Shown: positions 35,596-48,800 of the stretch, piece by piece
Position numbering within the stretch: position 1 is the stretch's first letter
Layout of the letters: the number at the start of each line of letters is the position of its first letter
Assembly (NCBI GenBank): GCA_013397075.1
Contig: VWZS01008810.1
Location: forward strand, 186,001-250,000
Source of the DNA: Rhabdornis inornatus
Taxonomy: Eukaryota; Chordata; Aves; Passeriformes; Rhabdornithidae
Length of the DNA: 64,000 nt
Direction of reading: 5' to 3'
Notes under the pieces: model-generated
Seen by the model: only the letters and a program-made list of their open reading frames with translations
Told to the model about the DNA's origin: nothing
The model's database searches: none
Translations under genes and position numbers: made by a program

Positions 35596-38500
35596 AAGTT
35601 TATTTAGTCAGAAGTGAGAACAAATTCAGATGAATCCTGGTCCCAGTTCTGCTGTCTTCAAATAGGCAAGTTGGCTGAAGTCTCACTGATAGAATGGAAA
35701 AGTTTACCCTGGTTGTGGAAATGGGACTGCACACACAGATGTTGGTACTAGTATTTAAAAGAAGGATTTTCTTGCATCCTGAGGAATTTAGTTGTTCTAT
35801 TTGTGGTGTGAAGCACTAATTAATGTGAGGTAAATTTTGGAAGCTCATCTCCAGTTTGAATGACTCAAAACGAAAATGCTCAATGTTTAGATGTTCATGT
35901 TAAGCTTAACCATGTCTTTATTTTCTTCTGTTGTTGTTTGTTATTGGATGCAATGCTCTTGGACCAAGGTAAGTATTAAAATATGATGGTGCAATGGACA
36001 AAAAAATGAGAATTCTGGCCAAGATTTTTCTTGCAATAGTAACTCTTACTAGCGAGGTACGATACACTTTTTTTTTTATTTTATTTTAATTTTTCATTGT
36101 GAGCTACTTAAATTTTTAAGCAAGGAACTTACTTTATTAAAAAAAATGTTGTGGCAGGATATAAGGTTCATAACCGAAATAAAAGCTTATAGGAGAAAAA
36201 TGAAAGTATTCAGAATATTTTAGAAAACTACATGAATAAATTTTCTGCTTCCAAGATACATATTCTGGGCCATATGTTCCTCTCCAGGAGAAGGAGCAGA
36301 GGGGAAGCAGATGGGCATAAGTTTTGCCAAAAAGGGTTCAGGGAGGCTGTGTTACACACCGTGATCCCCTGGTGCAAGCTAACATCCATCAGCCCTCGCC
36401 AGCACTTCTGTGACACAGCTGCTGCACTGCCTGCAGGACTCAGGGACCAGCTTCTCAGTCCTGCATGCCTTGAAACATCACCAGAGTGTTCCATAACAGA
36501 CCTCTCCTCCTGGATATGGCAGGAGGATTTCCTGTCTGAGCCACACTGCTGAAACACCCTGCATGTGACCTGGGAGATCACCTGGCTGTGGACACTGCCT
36601 CAGAGACATCCAGGAGGCAGATTTGTTTGTGAAATATTTTCTCTTTTATATACAGAAATGAAGGCAGTTGCCTCTATGGCTTGAGACATATGCTTAATTA
36701 GTGTTTTCCTAAGACTAGGTAGGAGTCAGCACAGTAAGATGAAGCAGATGAATAAAACAAAAGTAATACACTGATTTTTACATTCTTTGCCTGTGACTCG
36801 CTTTCATTCATTTGCATGTTGAATAAATGCAGAAATATAGGATGGTTAAATTTGCATGAGTGCTTACCATTCACCAGACTGTTCTCGTGACTTAACGGTG
36901 CCCCATCATGGATTTGCTTACAAGAAGTTAGGCTGACCCTGAGCTTTTAAGAAAATCCCTCTTTGGTCACTCCCAGCAGATTTCTCCTCAGATTTTGCAG
37001 ATGAATGTGGTTGTTTCTTTAATTTCCCAAGATGTCTAAATAATTACTTTTTTACCTTTTTATTTTCTTTTCCCCTCATCCCCTAATTTGATTCAGTGTC
37101 ATAGACCTTTCTTGCTACAGGGAGTTTCACAGTGCACTTGTATACATGTTGTAATGATTTTCATTATTGCAATTGCCTTTTGTCTAAGTTAATGCCATTT
37201 GATGTGGTTTCTGTGGTTCTGGTAGCTAGAAGTCACCATAACACATGCACTCAGTTTCTCTGTCTAGTCACCTTCACTCTGTAAATACATATATGAGCCA
37301 AAATTATAGTCAGATACACCTGTGGCAATGCAGACAAGTATAGAAACTTGGCTGAATGACATAAAGGAGGGCAAAGACCATCACAACACATTTGACCTTA
37401 GGTAACATAAAACAAGATATGGTGGAATTAGTTGGATTCACTTTGAAACAGACTATGTTAGGATCTGTGGCAAGATTTTATCTGAGGTGTTTAGATAACA
37501 TCTCTTAGATTCTTTATTTCATGTTTGGTCAAATAAGTTTCTAGTTTGTCCTGAGACAAGAGGCACAACCATCTTCTTTCCTCTGTAGAAGTAGAAAGGG
37601 TGGTGGGATTTTGACAGTGACAAGATGGGAACCAAGTGAGGAAATATTACCATAAGCCTCAGATTCAAATATTAGCTCCCTTTTGAAGAAATGGAACGAT
37701 ATGAATGTGCATAGCTTTCCTATAGCTTGTTCAGTCATTTTGATCCTGTGTGGCATCCTAGCAGTTGACAGGAACAGCATGCTTTTTAATCCCTTTCACA
37801 TCAAAGATTAGAAACGTGAGATAAACACTCGGATGTGGTTTTGATATGTGACTGTGTCTTGCCACTTCTTGATTCTGCTAAGAACCCTTCTAGGTCTGAT
37901 CCAAAGCTTACTGAATTAAGAGGGAGTCCTGCTTTGGATTAGGCACCTCAGGACAAATCCTGCTCCTTTCGAGGTCAGGGAAGGTTTGCCACTGACTTCA
38001 CTTACAGCAAGGTGAGACAGAGCAAGGTGACAGTGAATGAGCAGCATGTATTTTACAGGATATGCAACAATAAATAGGAGAAAGCAACAAGAATGTGTGA
38101 CAAGAAATTAAAAGTATGTTTAGCTAGTAAAAAAAGGAATATTATAGGTCAAGTACTGTTGCACAGTACAGGCACACTTTAGTTTTTGAGTTTTTTTTAA
38201 TTTAGTAAATGCAGATGTGCACCTCATCTCAGTCCCCAATTACCATATTAGAGGCACAGCAGTTCTTGCTTAGTCCTCACCCCAGGAAATATCTCTGTGA
38301 ATTCAATAAACATTTCAGCTGAGGAAAACAGGATTTGCCTCCATTTTCCAGTGTTTTCATTCATAAGCTTTTTAAGTAGGATTAAGATAAAGATGTCCAG
38401 AAGTCCAGCCATTTCAGGCATGTGCAGTGCTAGGGAATGAGAAGCAGTGCTGGGATTTACAAAGGACAGGAATTTTACATATTTTACATTCCAGAAAAGT

Positions 38501-41500
38501 CCCAAAGCCTGGTCCCTAAACCACAGAGTTTTGCATGAGTCTGGCATTTTTTGGTCTGGAGTAACATCTGTATTTTTAGACCAGACATTTATTTATACTT
38601 ATTGTGTAACCAGTAGTTTGTGAAAACTGTCTTTTTTTAAAAAAAAGTTATTTTGCTTATGCTATCAGCCATCATCTAATCTTTTATTTGCAACTGCTAT
38701 ACCTGTAATGCCTCCTTAGTGCAGCAGCAGCTCTGACCAGCCTATGTCAGTAGCATAAAAGTCCTCAACTTTTATAGATACCAGAATGAGCACTGACTTC
38801 AGTAGATGTGAACTTCGTGCAGCTGGATTGCATCAGTGTTTATGGTTCAGTACCTTGTTGAACTGGCATATTAAGAGAGCACCTACCTGAGCCAATGCCT
38901 TGTCAGCTATGTCTGAGGTGTGTTGTTCTGTACAGTGCATTCAAAATCAAAGGAGCCTTACTTTGGAATGAGTGTGAATCATATGAACCCAAACATTTAA
39001 TATTTCTTTCAAAGCATTAATGCATGAGCTCTTCCTTCCATTCTTGTTTATTGGGTCCAATGTCCTGATTATTTTCTCTCAGTTTTTTAATATTGATGAA
39101 ACTCATTTGGGCTAAATCCTAAATAAATATGGAATGTTTCTGGAGAAGATGTTTTACTGTAAATATAGGGTGAAGGAAATAAGAAAAAAGTGGAGGATCC
39201 AGGAGTAACAAAGACCCTATGTCTACCTAAAGATATCTGATAGTGACTTAATCACCTTTCATCTACAGGAGTATTTTAGTTACCTTACAGTCACATTATC
39301 AACAAATATCACTCAGATTTTCCAACTGGTATTTTATTTTCCATGTTGTCCCTTTGAATACAACTAGAATGTAATTGATTGTGATTGATTCTACAGTTCT
39401 TTCTTGTGCCAGTCATTTTTTCTCATATGAATATTTGCATCAAGCTCAGTGTGACTACTAACTGATCAAGTATAAAAGGTAGTACAAAGTAATTTAAAAA
39501 GTTACTAGTCAGCCACATTCTGTCATCGAATTTTTGCATAACCTCTGTCGATGTACATGTACAGAAGGGTAAAATATTTGCCTTTGTGTTTCTGCAGCAT
39601 GGGGTTTGCTTTATTTAAAGTGAAACTTGATAGGGTTGAAAGTGTTCTCTGTTAATTCTGTTTGTTTCTCTGCATGGCTGATTTGTCCTTATTTTATTTT
39701 GTTGATTTCTGTTTCTCTTGGGGTTAGTTTTCAGGGGTTTTATTTTGGTTTGCATTACAAACTGTAACATGAGTATTACTTCTTTGAAAAAAGCACATTA
39801 ATTTATCAGCTAACTAGTGGATTGTGGATTACAGAAGGTATAATTATCCCAAGCCTGACTGGAAATTGTGAGGACTTTTTGTGCTGTATTGAGTAACTAA
39901 TCCCTTTTGTGAACAAAATTCCTTTGGGGAGGAAAAAAAAAGCAAGAGCACACAAGAGGAGATTTAGGCCACTGATATTTATTTAGCTACAAGTGCATTT
40001 TGGCTAGGCTTGCCACAATAACTTTCCAAGAGAGGGCCACACCTACTTTACATTAGGGGCATGATTCTTATTTTCCACTGTCTTATATATAATTCTTACA
40101 CATAAGTCTCTCTAATGTATAATTCACACTGACTCTCATGCCTATTCCTTGTAAAGCAGCTTAAAAGTGGTCTTAGAGTGAGTGGAAATTAGCAGAGTCA
40201 CTGTGCATGACCAGAACAGAGCAAAGTGTCGTATAGGACACTTCATTTTTCCTTTGCAAGTTGTCATAAATTGTCTCCTGGATAGTCACAGTGTTCATTC
40301 AGGGGTAAATTCTAATTAATAGTATGCTACTGGTTCCTTTTTGGATTGAAGTTAACCATATACAATCAAAGGACTTTAGGAAAACTTAGCTGATTGGCAT
40401 GTTGTGAAGAAGAGCTATCACACATCAGCGAACTGTCTGTCAGCAAAAGATATTAAAGTGTTCAAGTGAAAGAAATACATTTGGCTATGTTTGCATCCTT
40501 TATGTTACATGAACAAAACACTTTTCTTGCCAATGTCCTCTTCTTAGTTTTGGTTTACACATTATGTGTCATCCTGATTTTGTGAATATTTCTCCATAAA
40601 AAGCTTATACTTCATGTGCTTTACCATGTAATTGTAGACCAAGGATGAAGATGAAGAAATTAAGACTCTCTTTTTTAAAGTGTGAAGCGCAGCTTTTGCA
40701 TTAGTTTAATTCTCACAAGTTATTGTATTAGATATCATATACCTCAGGGAATGATATTCATTGGAGATAAGTGCTCTTTTCTAGCTGGTATGTGGCTTGA
40801 ACTTCTATTTGACCTCTGTTTTCAATTTATTTTTGGGGGCAATCCTGTCACCAACCTTTATCCAAATGGACTACCAGGAATAATATCATTTGCGTTGTCA
40901 CTCCTAATACTTTATAGAAATTTGTCTGCTGAAGATAAGTTATGGTAAGGCACAGGGAATGGTCACTGGTAATAAATAGGTATCTTCATCTCACAATTGT
41001 TTCTTCCAAGGAGACTCATTACCACTCTGCTTTTAAGGTGAAGTTATTTCTTGTTCCAAATGATAAAGTCAGTCAATGTGCCTGTAAAACAAGGAGATTA
41101 TATTGGATCCTAGTCATTCATATTTAATAACTCAAGTGTTTTAATGTCTTGAAAGATAAGTGAATTTATTGCTTTTTCAATAGATATTATAACAAGGAGC
41201 AAAGAAGAGTGGCAGTAGTTAATTGATTTTGTTTGAAGAACTTACATATGCTCACTGCTGAGCTGGTCATTAAAAGATTATTTACCTTCTTTATACTTAT
41301 GTGAAGTATCATGTAAGCCATGATTCAGCATTTTCGGTCCGTTTAAAGTGTCATGGGAGTACAGCTACCATCTGATCTGTCTTGCTTCAGAGGTGTTCAG
41401 TAGCTCAGTTACATACAAGTTCCCTTCAGCCCTGAGATTTTATCAGTGGTGTCAGCAAACTTATTAAAAAACTTATTAAAAACTACTATTGCAATAAGAT

Positions 41501-44500
41501 GAGTAAAACGTCCTTTGAACCAACCTGCTTATTGGCACTTAATTCTCAGTAAAACAGATGCTGAAATTGTGAAAGCAGTGCCAAGGGCAAAGATGCAGTG
41601 ACTCATATTCACACAGTCCATCACTGGCATCAAGCACTGGCATCAGGGAATATCCCCATTCCCTGTATGGACAGAGGAGTGAGAACTTTACTTCTGTAGC
41701 TGCAATAAGGGGCTTCACCAGCTCTGGTTTTATGGATACATTAAGGAAAATCAAAGTGGATTTGTGTTGAGTCTTGGTAAAAGGGGGAAAAAAGGCAAGA
41801 ATAATTATTTTAAAAATTGGGGAAATAATTTTTTTTTGTATTTGATAATAACATCTAATTGGTAACGTTTTGCAAAACAAAGTTTTAAAGTAATGAAGAG
41901 AATGTGCCTGCACTTGTGATACCATTCACAGAATCATGCAGTAGCTCTTGCACAGAGAAACCTACCAGGATTTGGAATATATGATATTACAGTGATTTAC
42001 CAGCGGGTACCATCTGCATGAGAACAGCAATCCTTTGCCATATAATGGATAGAAAGCATTTATTCCAATTTAGCCCAGCACCTAAAATTGCGTCCTTAAT
42101 TAGGAGAGCAATTTAACTCTACAACAGCAATTTCTTTTACCACTGATCATATCTTTTTTTTTATGCTCTTACCATCTATTGAGTATAGAGTACCATCAAT
42201 GGCATATATATTTTTAAATATGTACTGCAGTATTTCTGGTTAGGAGGGTGATGTTTTGGGCATTACAGCATGCCCCCTGCAAAATCAGAGGCATCTCACA
42301 AGCTGAATTTTCAGCTGTGACATGTCACTTAAGCTGTGTAATGCCTGAGTGGACAGACCAGGCTGTTGTGCCTTTCCCTTCACCCAGAGGCAGATCATAT
42401 GTCCTAAAAATGTTGCATTTCCGTTCCATGTTTTTATAAGCAGCTGCCAGTGTATTGTCTTCTCTCCTGTAAGATATTTGGAAGGAATCAGATGTCAGGG
42501 AGATACACTAATAAGTTAAATGTTGAAACATTATCCAGATGAAATCTATGGGACACAAAGGGCTACAACTTATTGCCTGGATAAACAGGCTCTGTCTGGC
42601 TTTTGTAGAGCTGAGAGGCAAAACAAGTCTATATGATCCCCTGCAAACTGGCCTTTGTTTGGCTCTCTGATTTTGTTGCAAGATGTAGAAGAACAAAAAA
42701 TTGCTCCCAAGTGACTGGGAAGCCAAACAGACTGTTGCATGTTATTTATTTCAGAAAAAAACCCATGGTATTTATTATGACATATGGCAGACTCATGAGT
42801 TTTCTGTTTGATGAAGATATGTGAATATTTGACACATAGCACTGAAAACTATGTCCTTTGGGATAATATTAAAAACAAGCAAGTGACACTGGCACAGCTG
42901 TTTCAAAGTGACTTTGAGATTAAAACAGGATCCCAGTACAGTCCTTATATGAAGCTGCCACAATCTGCTCTTGACATACCTTGGTTGTTCTCTTTTTGGG
43001 GAAGCATGAAAAAGGCCAGGGTTTCAGGTGGGATAAGTGAATTTGATTTGCCCTAGGTGGGACTCAGAAAACAGCTCTACATTTTAAGTCATTTCATAAG
43101 CATGCAGTATCCTTTCCACATGAATGTTACGGCATTATAGGTGAGTCAATACCTGTACTCCATATACCATACCTGAGACAGTTCTTCTAGTGTTTTTGAG
43201 CAGCTGTGGGAGGTTTTATCTTTGAAAAGCTTGCTTACTTTGGCACTGTAAGCATTAATTCTAAATATTACCAACTAGCCTTTATTTCCAAACTAAGTGT
43301 CTGTATTTGTTGGAGTTTACCCTACGCATACACTACACATAAGTATATACAATACTGACAGCTGAACCATTTAAAAAAATGCTCACAATATTGCACATCA
43401 AGAAGATGTGTGAGATGGTTGAAGCTATCAGAGCAGTGGTTATCTTTCAGTATTTAAGTGCCTACAAACTGCCTGAATCATATTTGCTGAATTTTCAAAT
43501 CATCGTGTAGCTACTTGTAATAAATATTCATACAGGATTTCTTCTAAAATGAAGGGAAAGACAGGAGCCATGGGATGCAAACCTGAAGTCTGAGGAAGTT
43601 TTTATCTGAATGACAAGGTGAACTCCTGAGTTTGGTCTTACCTGACCTCTGAGGCTCAAGTTCATTCCTCACTGAGATTTTTTATGCCTGCTGCTTGTGA
43701 AAATTATGTTGTGTTCCCCTAAGCTCCTGCCTAAAAACTGGTGCTTTACAGAACTAATAAAAAGTCTTCTAGGATTTTCTAAGCTATTCTGTCCTCATCT
43801 CTAAAAGATAAGGTAATTAAAAGTCCAAAAAGAACCGTTCTGGACAAAATAGCTCTTAAAGGGAGACCTTTCCTTTCCAAGGCAGCAGTGAGCTTCACTG
43901 CAGAATGCTGGGGCATATTTGTTACACAGAGTTTGCTGTCTTCAGTCATCCTTCATTGGATCCCTCTTAATGCAACCACAAGGGTTGGAGATTGCTTTAA
44001 AAACCACCAGTATGGCACAGCCAGAGCTATCCCAAGGACAGCCAAGTGGCAGTGCCAGTTCCAGGTGTCACTGGCCACTTGCAGAATTCTCCATTGCAAG
44101 GGATTGCTGCTGGCATGCTTTGGGACAGTAAAGTTTGCTGTGATTTCATGTATTCTTTGGGATGGTATTTTTGGCTAAGTCCTGAAATGGTTCCATTTTT
44201 CATACTCTTTCAGACAGTTGGATTTCTGTGATAGACAAAAATGACATCAAGCTTTGTTTATAAACTCATGTTCACACAGTTTCTTTCCCAAGCACTGTAG
44301 CTTCCTTCTGGATTGCTTATTGAAGGATCCTTGGATGACCTGTCTATCCTGTTTTACTGAAGTATCTATCAATGTGTTTAACTTTGGGGGAGATTTTTTG
44401 GAGAACAGTGGATATTGCTAAAATAAAGTAGGTAAGGTTGTTCTTTTGCGGACTGATAAATGTGTTACAGGCTTATTCTGAGAAGAATTGGGAACTCATT

Positions 44501-45790
44501 TCCATTTCTGTTACTTTCACAAAGCTTTTGTATTTTCATACATAGTCTTTTTAAAAATTTTATATAAATTCTTTTGTGGAGATAAATGCCATTTGAAAAA
44601 ACTGTTCCAAAAGTATCTTGGTGTGTGGTCTATATATGTATGCATACAGTTTCATTTTCTAAGAAAAATTCCATTTTTGTCAGAAAAATTTGGTTAGTGC
44701 CCCTGAATTCAGTCATAACACTAACATTGACTTCAAAGTTCTTTAGGCCACGGCTACCAGCATTTAGCACAAAAGGCAAAATACATAATATGAAAAGAGT
44801 ACATACATATGAGGCCTGAATTCTACAGCCTTTTTTTAGAGTTGAAGCAGGATGGACAGATTACTCAGGTCAATAACATGTTCTTCACTGAACCTGATAC
44901 TAATTTGTTGTAATCTGCATTTTAGATTGATATATTCTTCTGCCTGATGGTGAGGTTGGTATTCATGGATTTAATTGTAAACTACATATGACAAATTTAC
45001 CCAAAATGCTGTACGTGCTTCAGTAATAGTGAAATGGTGAATAATTCCTCTTAGCTTTCCAGTGCTTCTTCAGTCTGCTGAATTTAGGAAGAATCAACAC
45101 AGTTTGCTACATACTTGTATGTATAGTTTTGGATAAATAAGTAAGTTGAAGAGGGGGCTTTTTAATTAGAGTAACTGACAGAGACGAGAGCTCTTGGACT
45201 GAAAAATAGTTTGCTTGATGAGTGTATTATAGAGGGAGTAGATGAGGGCTAGATGTGCTCTTTAGGAAGCATTCTTAGTAATGTTAACACAGAATGGCGG
45301 GACAAGTCGTATTACAATATTGTGTAACTGATGTTAGTAATGTCTGTATGAAGAATAAGCTCTTCTGAAATACTCCTCTTTTCTGAAAGCAAATTAATTT
45401 CCTTTGATGATGATGAGATGCTTTGATGATGAGAGCTGCTCTGTCTGACTCACAGGTGTCCCCTCTCGGTCTGATTTCCGTTGTGAATTCAAAACAAATT
45501 TTTTAGTTTAGGCATGTATGAAATTGAAAGGAAAAAGCTAATCTTAGAAATATCCATTATTGCACTGAATCTCTGATGCCATGTCTGATGCATTTCAGCA
45601 ATAATGATTCAGATTAATGTAACTTCAGCATTTATAACTCCAGCATCAGTTTCCTCTAACTGGATTTTAAACCAAAACCCAACCCTTACCTAAGCCCATA
45701 TTCCTGAGAAGGAGGCTGTGTGTGACAGAGAAGTGGTTAAGAGAGCGTGGTTACCAGCAGGGTTTTGCTGCTGCCAGCCTTTCCTGGAGG

Positions 45791-45807
45791 CCCCCCCCCC
45801 CCCCCCC
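45791..45807 (+). repeat. Poly-C run of 17
   Basis: Seventeen consecutive C residues. The minus strand is a G17 run able to fold as a G-quadruplex. The length is prone to sequencing error and polymorphism, and open frames across it on either strand are unreliable. Confidence 0.95.
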
Positions 45808-48800
45808 GCAGGGCTTTACTGGAGCAGGCACAGAGATCTCCTGCTTGTGAAGCCAAGCTGAAGGCCAGCGTGCAAACAGCAGGAGAACACGGGTCCCTGC
45901 GAGCAAGAGGCACAACTGCAGATCTCTGTGATGCCTTTGTCCCCTCCGTTTTTAAAGAGGAACGTGGGAAGAAAACCTTCAAGAGCCCTGAACATTTTCT
46001 CATATTCCAGTTGTGTGAAAAGGAGTATTATCCCTTGGGAGCTAGGCTGAACTCAGGAGTGTTCCTGTGAGGGGAGCAATGCAAAGGCAAGTGCCAGTTG
46101 TGGATCCCTGTGGCAGATCAGTTTGCCGCAGAAGCACACATGGCAATCATTCCTTGTTCCAACCATGTGACAATGGATGGAGGAACAGTTCTTCAGTGCT
46201 GTGCCAGAGACAAACAGCACCTCTGGGCACAGAAATGATACCAAACCTGCCTAGAGTTTACATAAGTAAAATGCAAAAGAAGAATGGAGGTTTTTAATTG
46301 GAATTTCCCCTTTCCCTTCCCCATCCATCTAAAACTACATTTTTCTTTTCTCTATTATAAATGCATGAAGGAGTCAATCAGAAGTCAAGTGAGTCTTTCT
46401 TTTTTCTTTAAGTCTAAACAGAAGAATTTCACAACGTTTTTACATTTTTTCTAAATGCTTATTTTTTTAATATCACCATAACTATTGTTTTAAAACTTCT
46501 CTGGAATCAACCCTCCCCTCCAGAGGGATGTTCACCTAAGTTACCTGAGATCTCCATGTTTATAGACGAAGGGCAACCAGCCATTGACTGTGGTGTGCAC
46601 TGATTTAGCACTGATCTAGCATGTAAGAAAAAAAGAATATACATTTTTCTGTGGATGAAAAATGCTGATAAATCTATTCAATCTTGTCAAATACTCTGGC
46701 ATTCATTGTTTGGTGACTTGCCACAGATAAGGTAGATATTCTAGGCTTAAGGGTGCTATTTTGAAACATGGTTTTTAAAGGAGATTTAGAGTACTCAAAA
46801 AAAATGGGAGTGAGATAATAGATAAAAATGAACATAAAAATCACAGAGGGAGGTTGTGTCTGAGCAGCAAAAGCAGTCTTTCCCTTCCACACAAGATCTG
46901 TAGTCCCAGCTGTGCAGGTGCACTCTGGTTCTTCTGCACACTAGTGTGTATCTCCATATTGTCATTTGGGCATAGGAAACCCTCAAGGCCACCAGGCTTG
47001 GTGATGATGAGAGCTCAGCCTCTGCACTGCAGCTGGTGCTTCATGAAGCCCCACCAGAGAACAGCACTGGGTAAGTGGAGGCCTCTGAACAAGGGGCAGC
47101 TGCAGCCTGTTTTGGGGACAAGCTGCCTTGGGGACAGAGCAGGGTGTCAGAGCTCTGGCTGGCTTGTCATGTGTCAAAGGCAGGAAATCTGTGTCAGAGG
47201 CAAGATGCATGTTAGCTGGAATAACACATGTGATTTAGATAATTAAATTGCACTCTGTATAAGTAATCTAATGTCAGCTGTACATCTGGCATTATTTGGT
47301 ATGATAAGGATGCAAAAAAGAGAAAATAATAGGCAGTCCAAATCACCACATATTTTCCCTAAGGCTAGAAGAGATCATCAGAAAAGAAGACCAAGGGCAG
47401 GGAAGGGAATAAGAGAAATATAATCAACAAGTATCTGCATGTATTGAAATCCTAATGCATGTGAGGGTTTTTATTCCTAAAATCTGTGGCATTAGTACTC
47501 CTTTCTTTTCAAAAATTCTTAGCACGGTATCTCAAATAACTTCTGTTTCTTTTGTCAGACCTTTCAGTCAAAGGCAGTGGCCATACAAAGGGTCTCCAGT
47601 TTACCATGTCTTAATTCATAGCAAGGAACTTCAGAGTAGTGACAGCCATCTCCTGGGAGAGGAGGTTCTGATGACTAACCTACTTGTGAGTGAGATTATT
47701 CCTTCTGTGAAAGCAGAGCAGTGTTTTCTCCAACTGTGTAGGTCAGAATTTTAAACTAAGCTGGGGACAGCTGTTCCTGCCTGTTTACTGACAGCTTCTC
47801 TGTGTGTGTTGGGCGTATGCATGCAAAAATTACTGAGCAAAGTGAGGTGCTGAGCTCAGTCACATCAGCATGTCACCACACCAACCCAAAACCAAGGCAC
47901 CCCAGGGAGGGGTATACATTGTGCCTGAGAATATTATCATCTTTTTTGTTGTCTAAATCACTCCTAGTAAAGATTTAGTGCCACAAGCTTACCTCTGGGG
48001 TGAAAAGACATCTATTAAAGAAAGCATGAGCATTTTGTTGTCTGTGAGGAGCAAAGTTAATGAGCCTTGCTTACAAATTAAATGCAGACAAGTAGATGTA
48101 TGTTCTTATCTGTCCCTAATGTCATGGTTTTAGTACCAAGTTCCTTGTAATATTGAAGTGATTTGAGATTTACAATCATTTGACAGAGCAGAGAAGCGCT
48201 GTTGTACAAATGTGGACCTGAGGTTCACTGCATCTACTTTAAGGCCCCACAAAAAGTCTGTGACAAAGTGGAAAGCTGGATGCAGATCTTTCACCTGGAA
48301 CATCTTTTCTTTTTGTGGAAATTTGGTCTTAAATATTTTAGACTTAGAACAGGCAGAGTTTATCCTCTCATACCATTAGTAATTAAATAATGTTCTCATT
48401 TAATAATGCTGGCAGAGATTTGAAAGCTTAAAATTCTAAGAGACTCAGCTGCCTTGTTCCTATTCCTTTTAGTGAAAAATAAACTATTTTAGCTAATATA
48501 TTGTGAGTGTGTCCATGTAATGGTGTACATGTCAGTTGGTCCCAGAGTCTTTTGACAAGCTTAGTTCAGTGCTATAGTTTAGAAGAAAATTTATAAATTA
48601 CTCTATACTTACAGAATTAACTACTACTTATTATAGTAACCATTTGCCTTTGATCAGATTTCTACAGTATAGCTTGAAAAGTGAATTAATATTTAATTTT
48701 AGTCAATAAAAAAGACTTTGTGGGTGGAAAAACAAAAATAAATGCTAAGAGCCGAGATAAAAGTGTAAGAAAGTCCTCAAATGCATCCAGATTTTGCTTT

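Noticed and set aside
36228..36581. Overlapping frames of 106 and 117 codons on opposite strands in intron 2
   Set aside because: A GC-richer patch with no domain; two overlapping frames of equal quality suggest composition rather than a gene.
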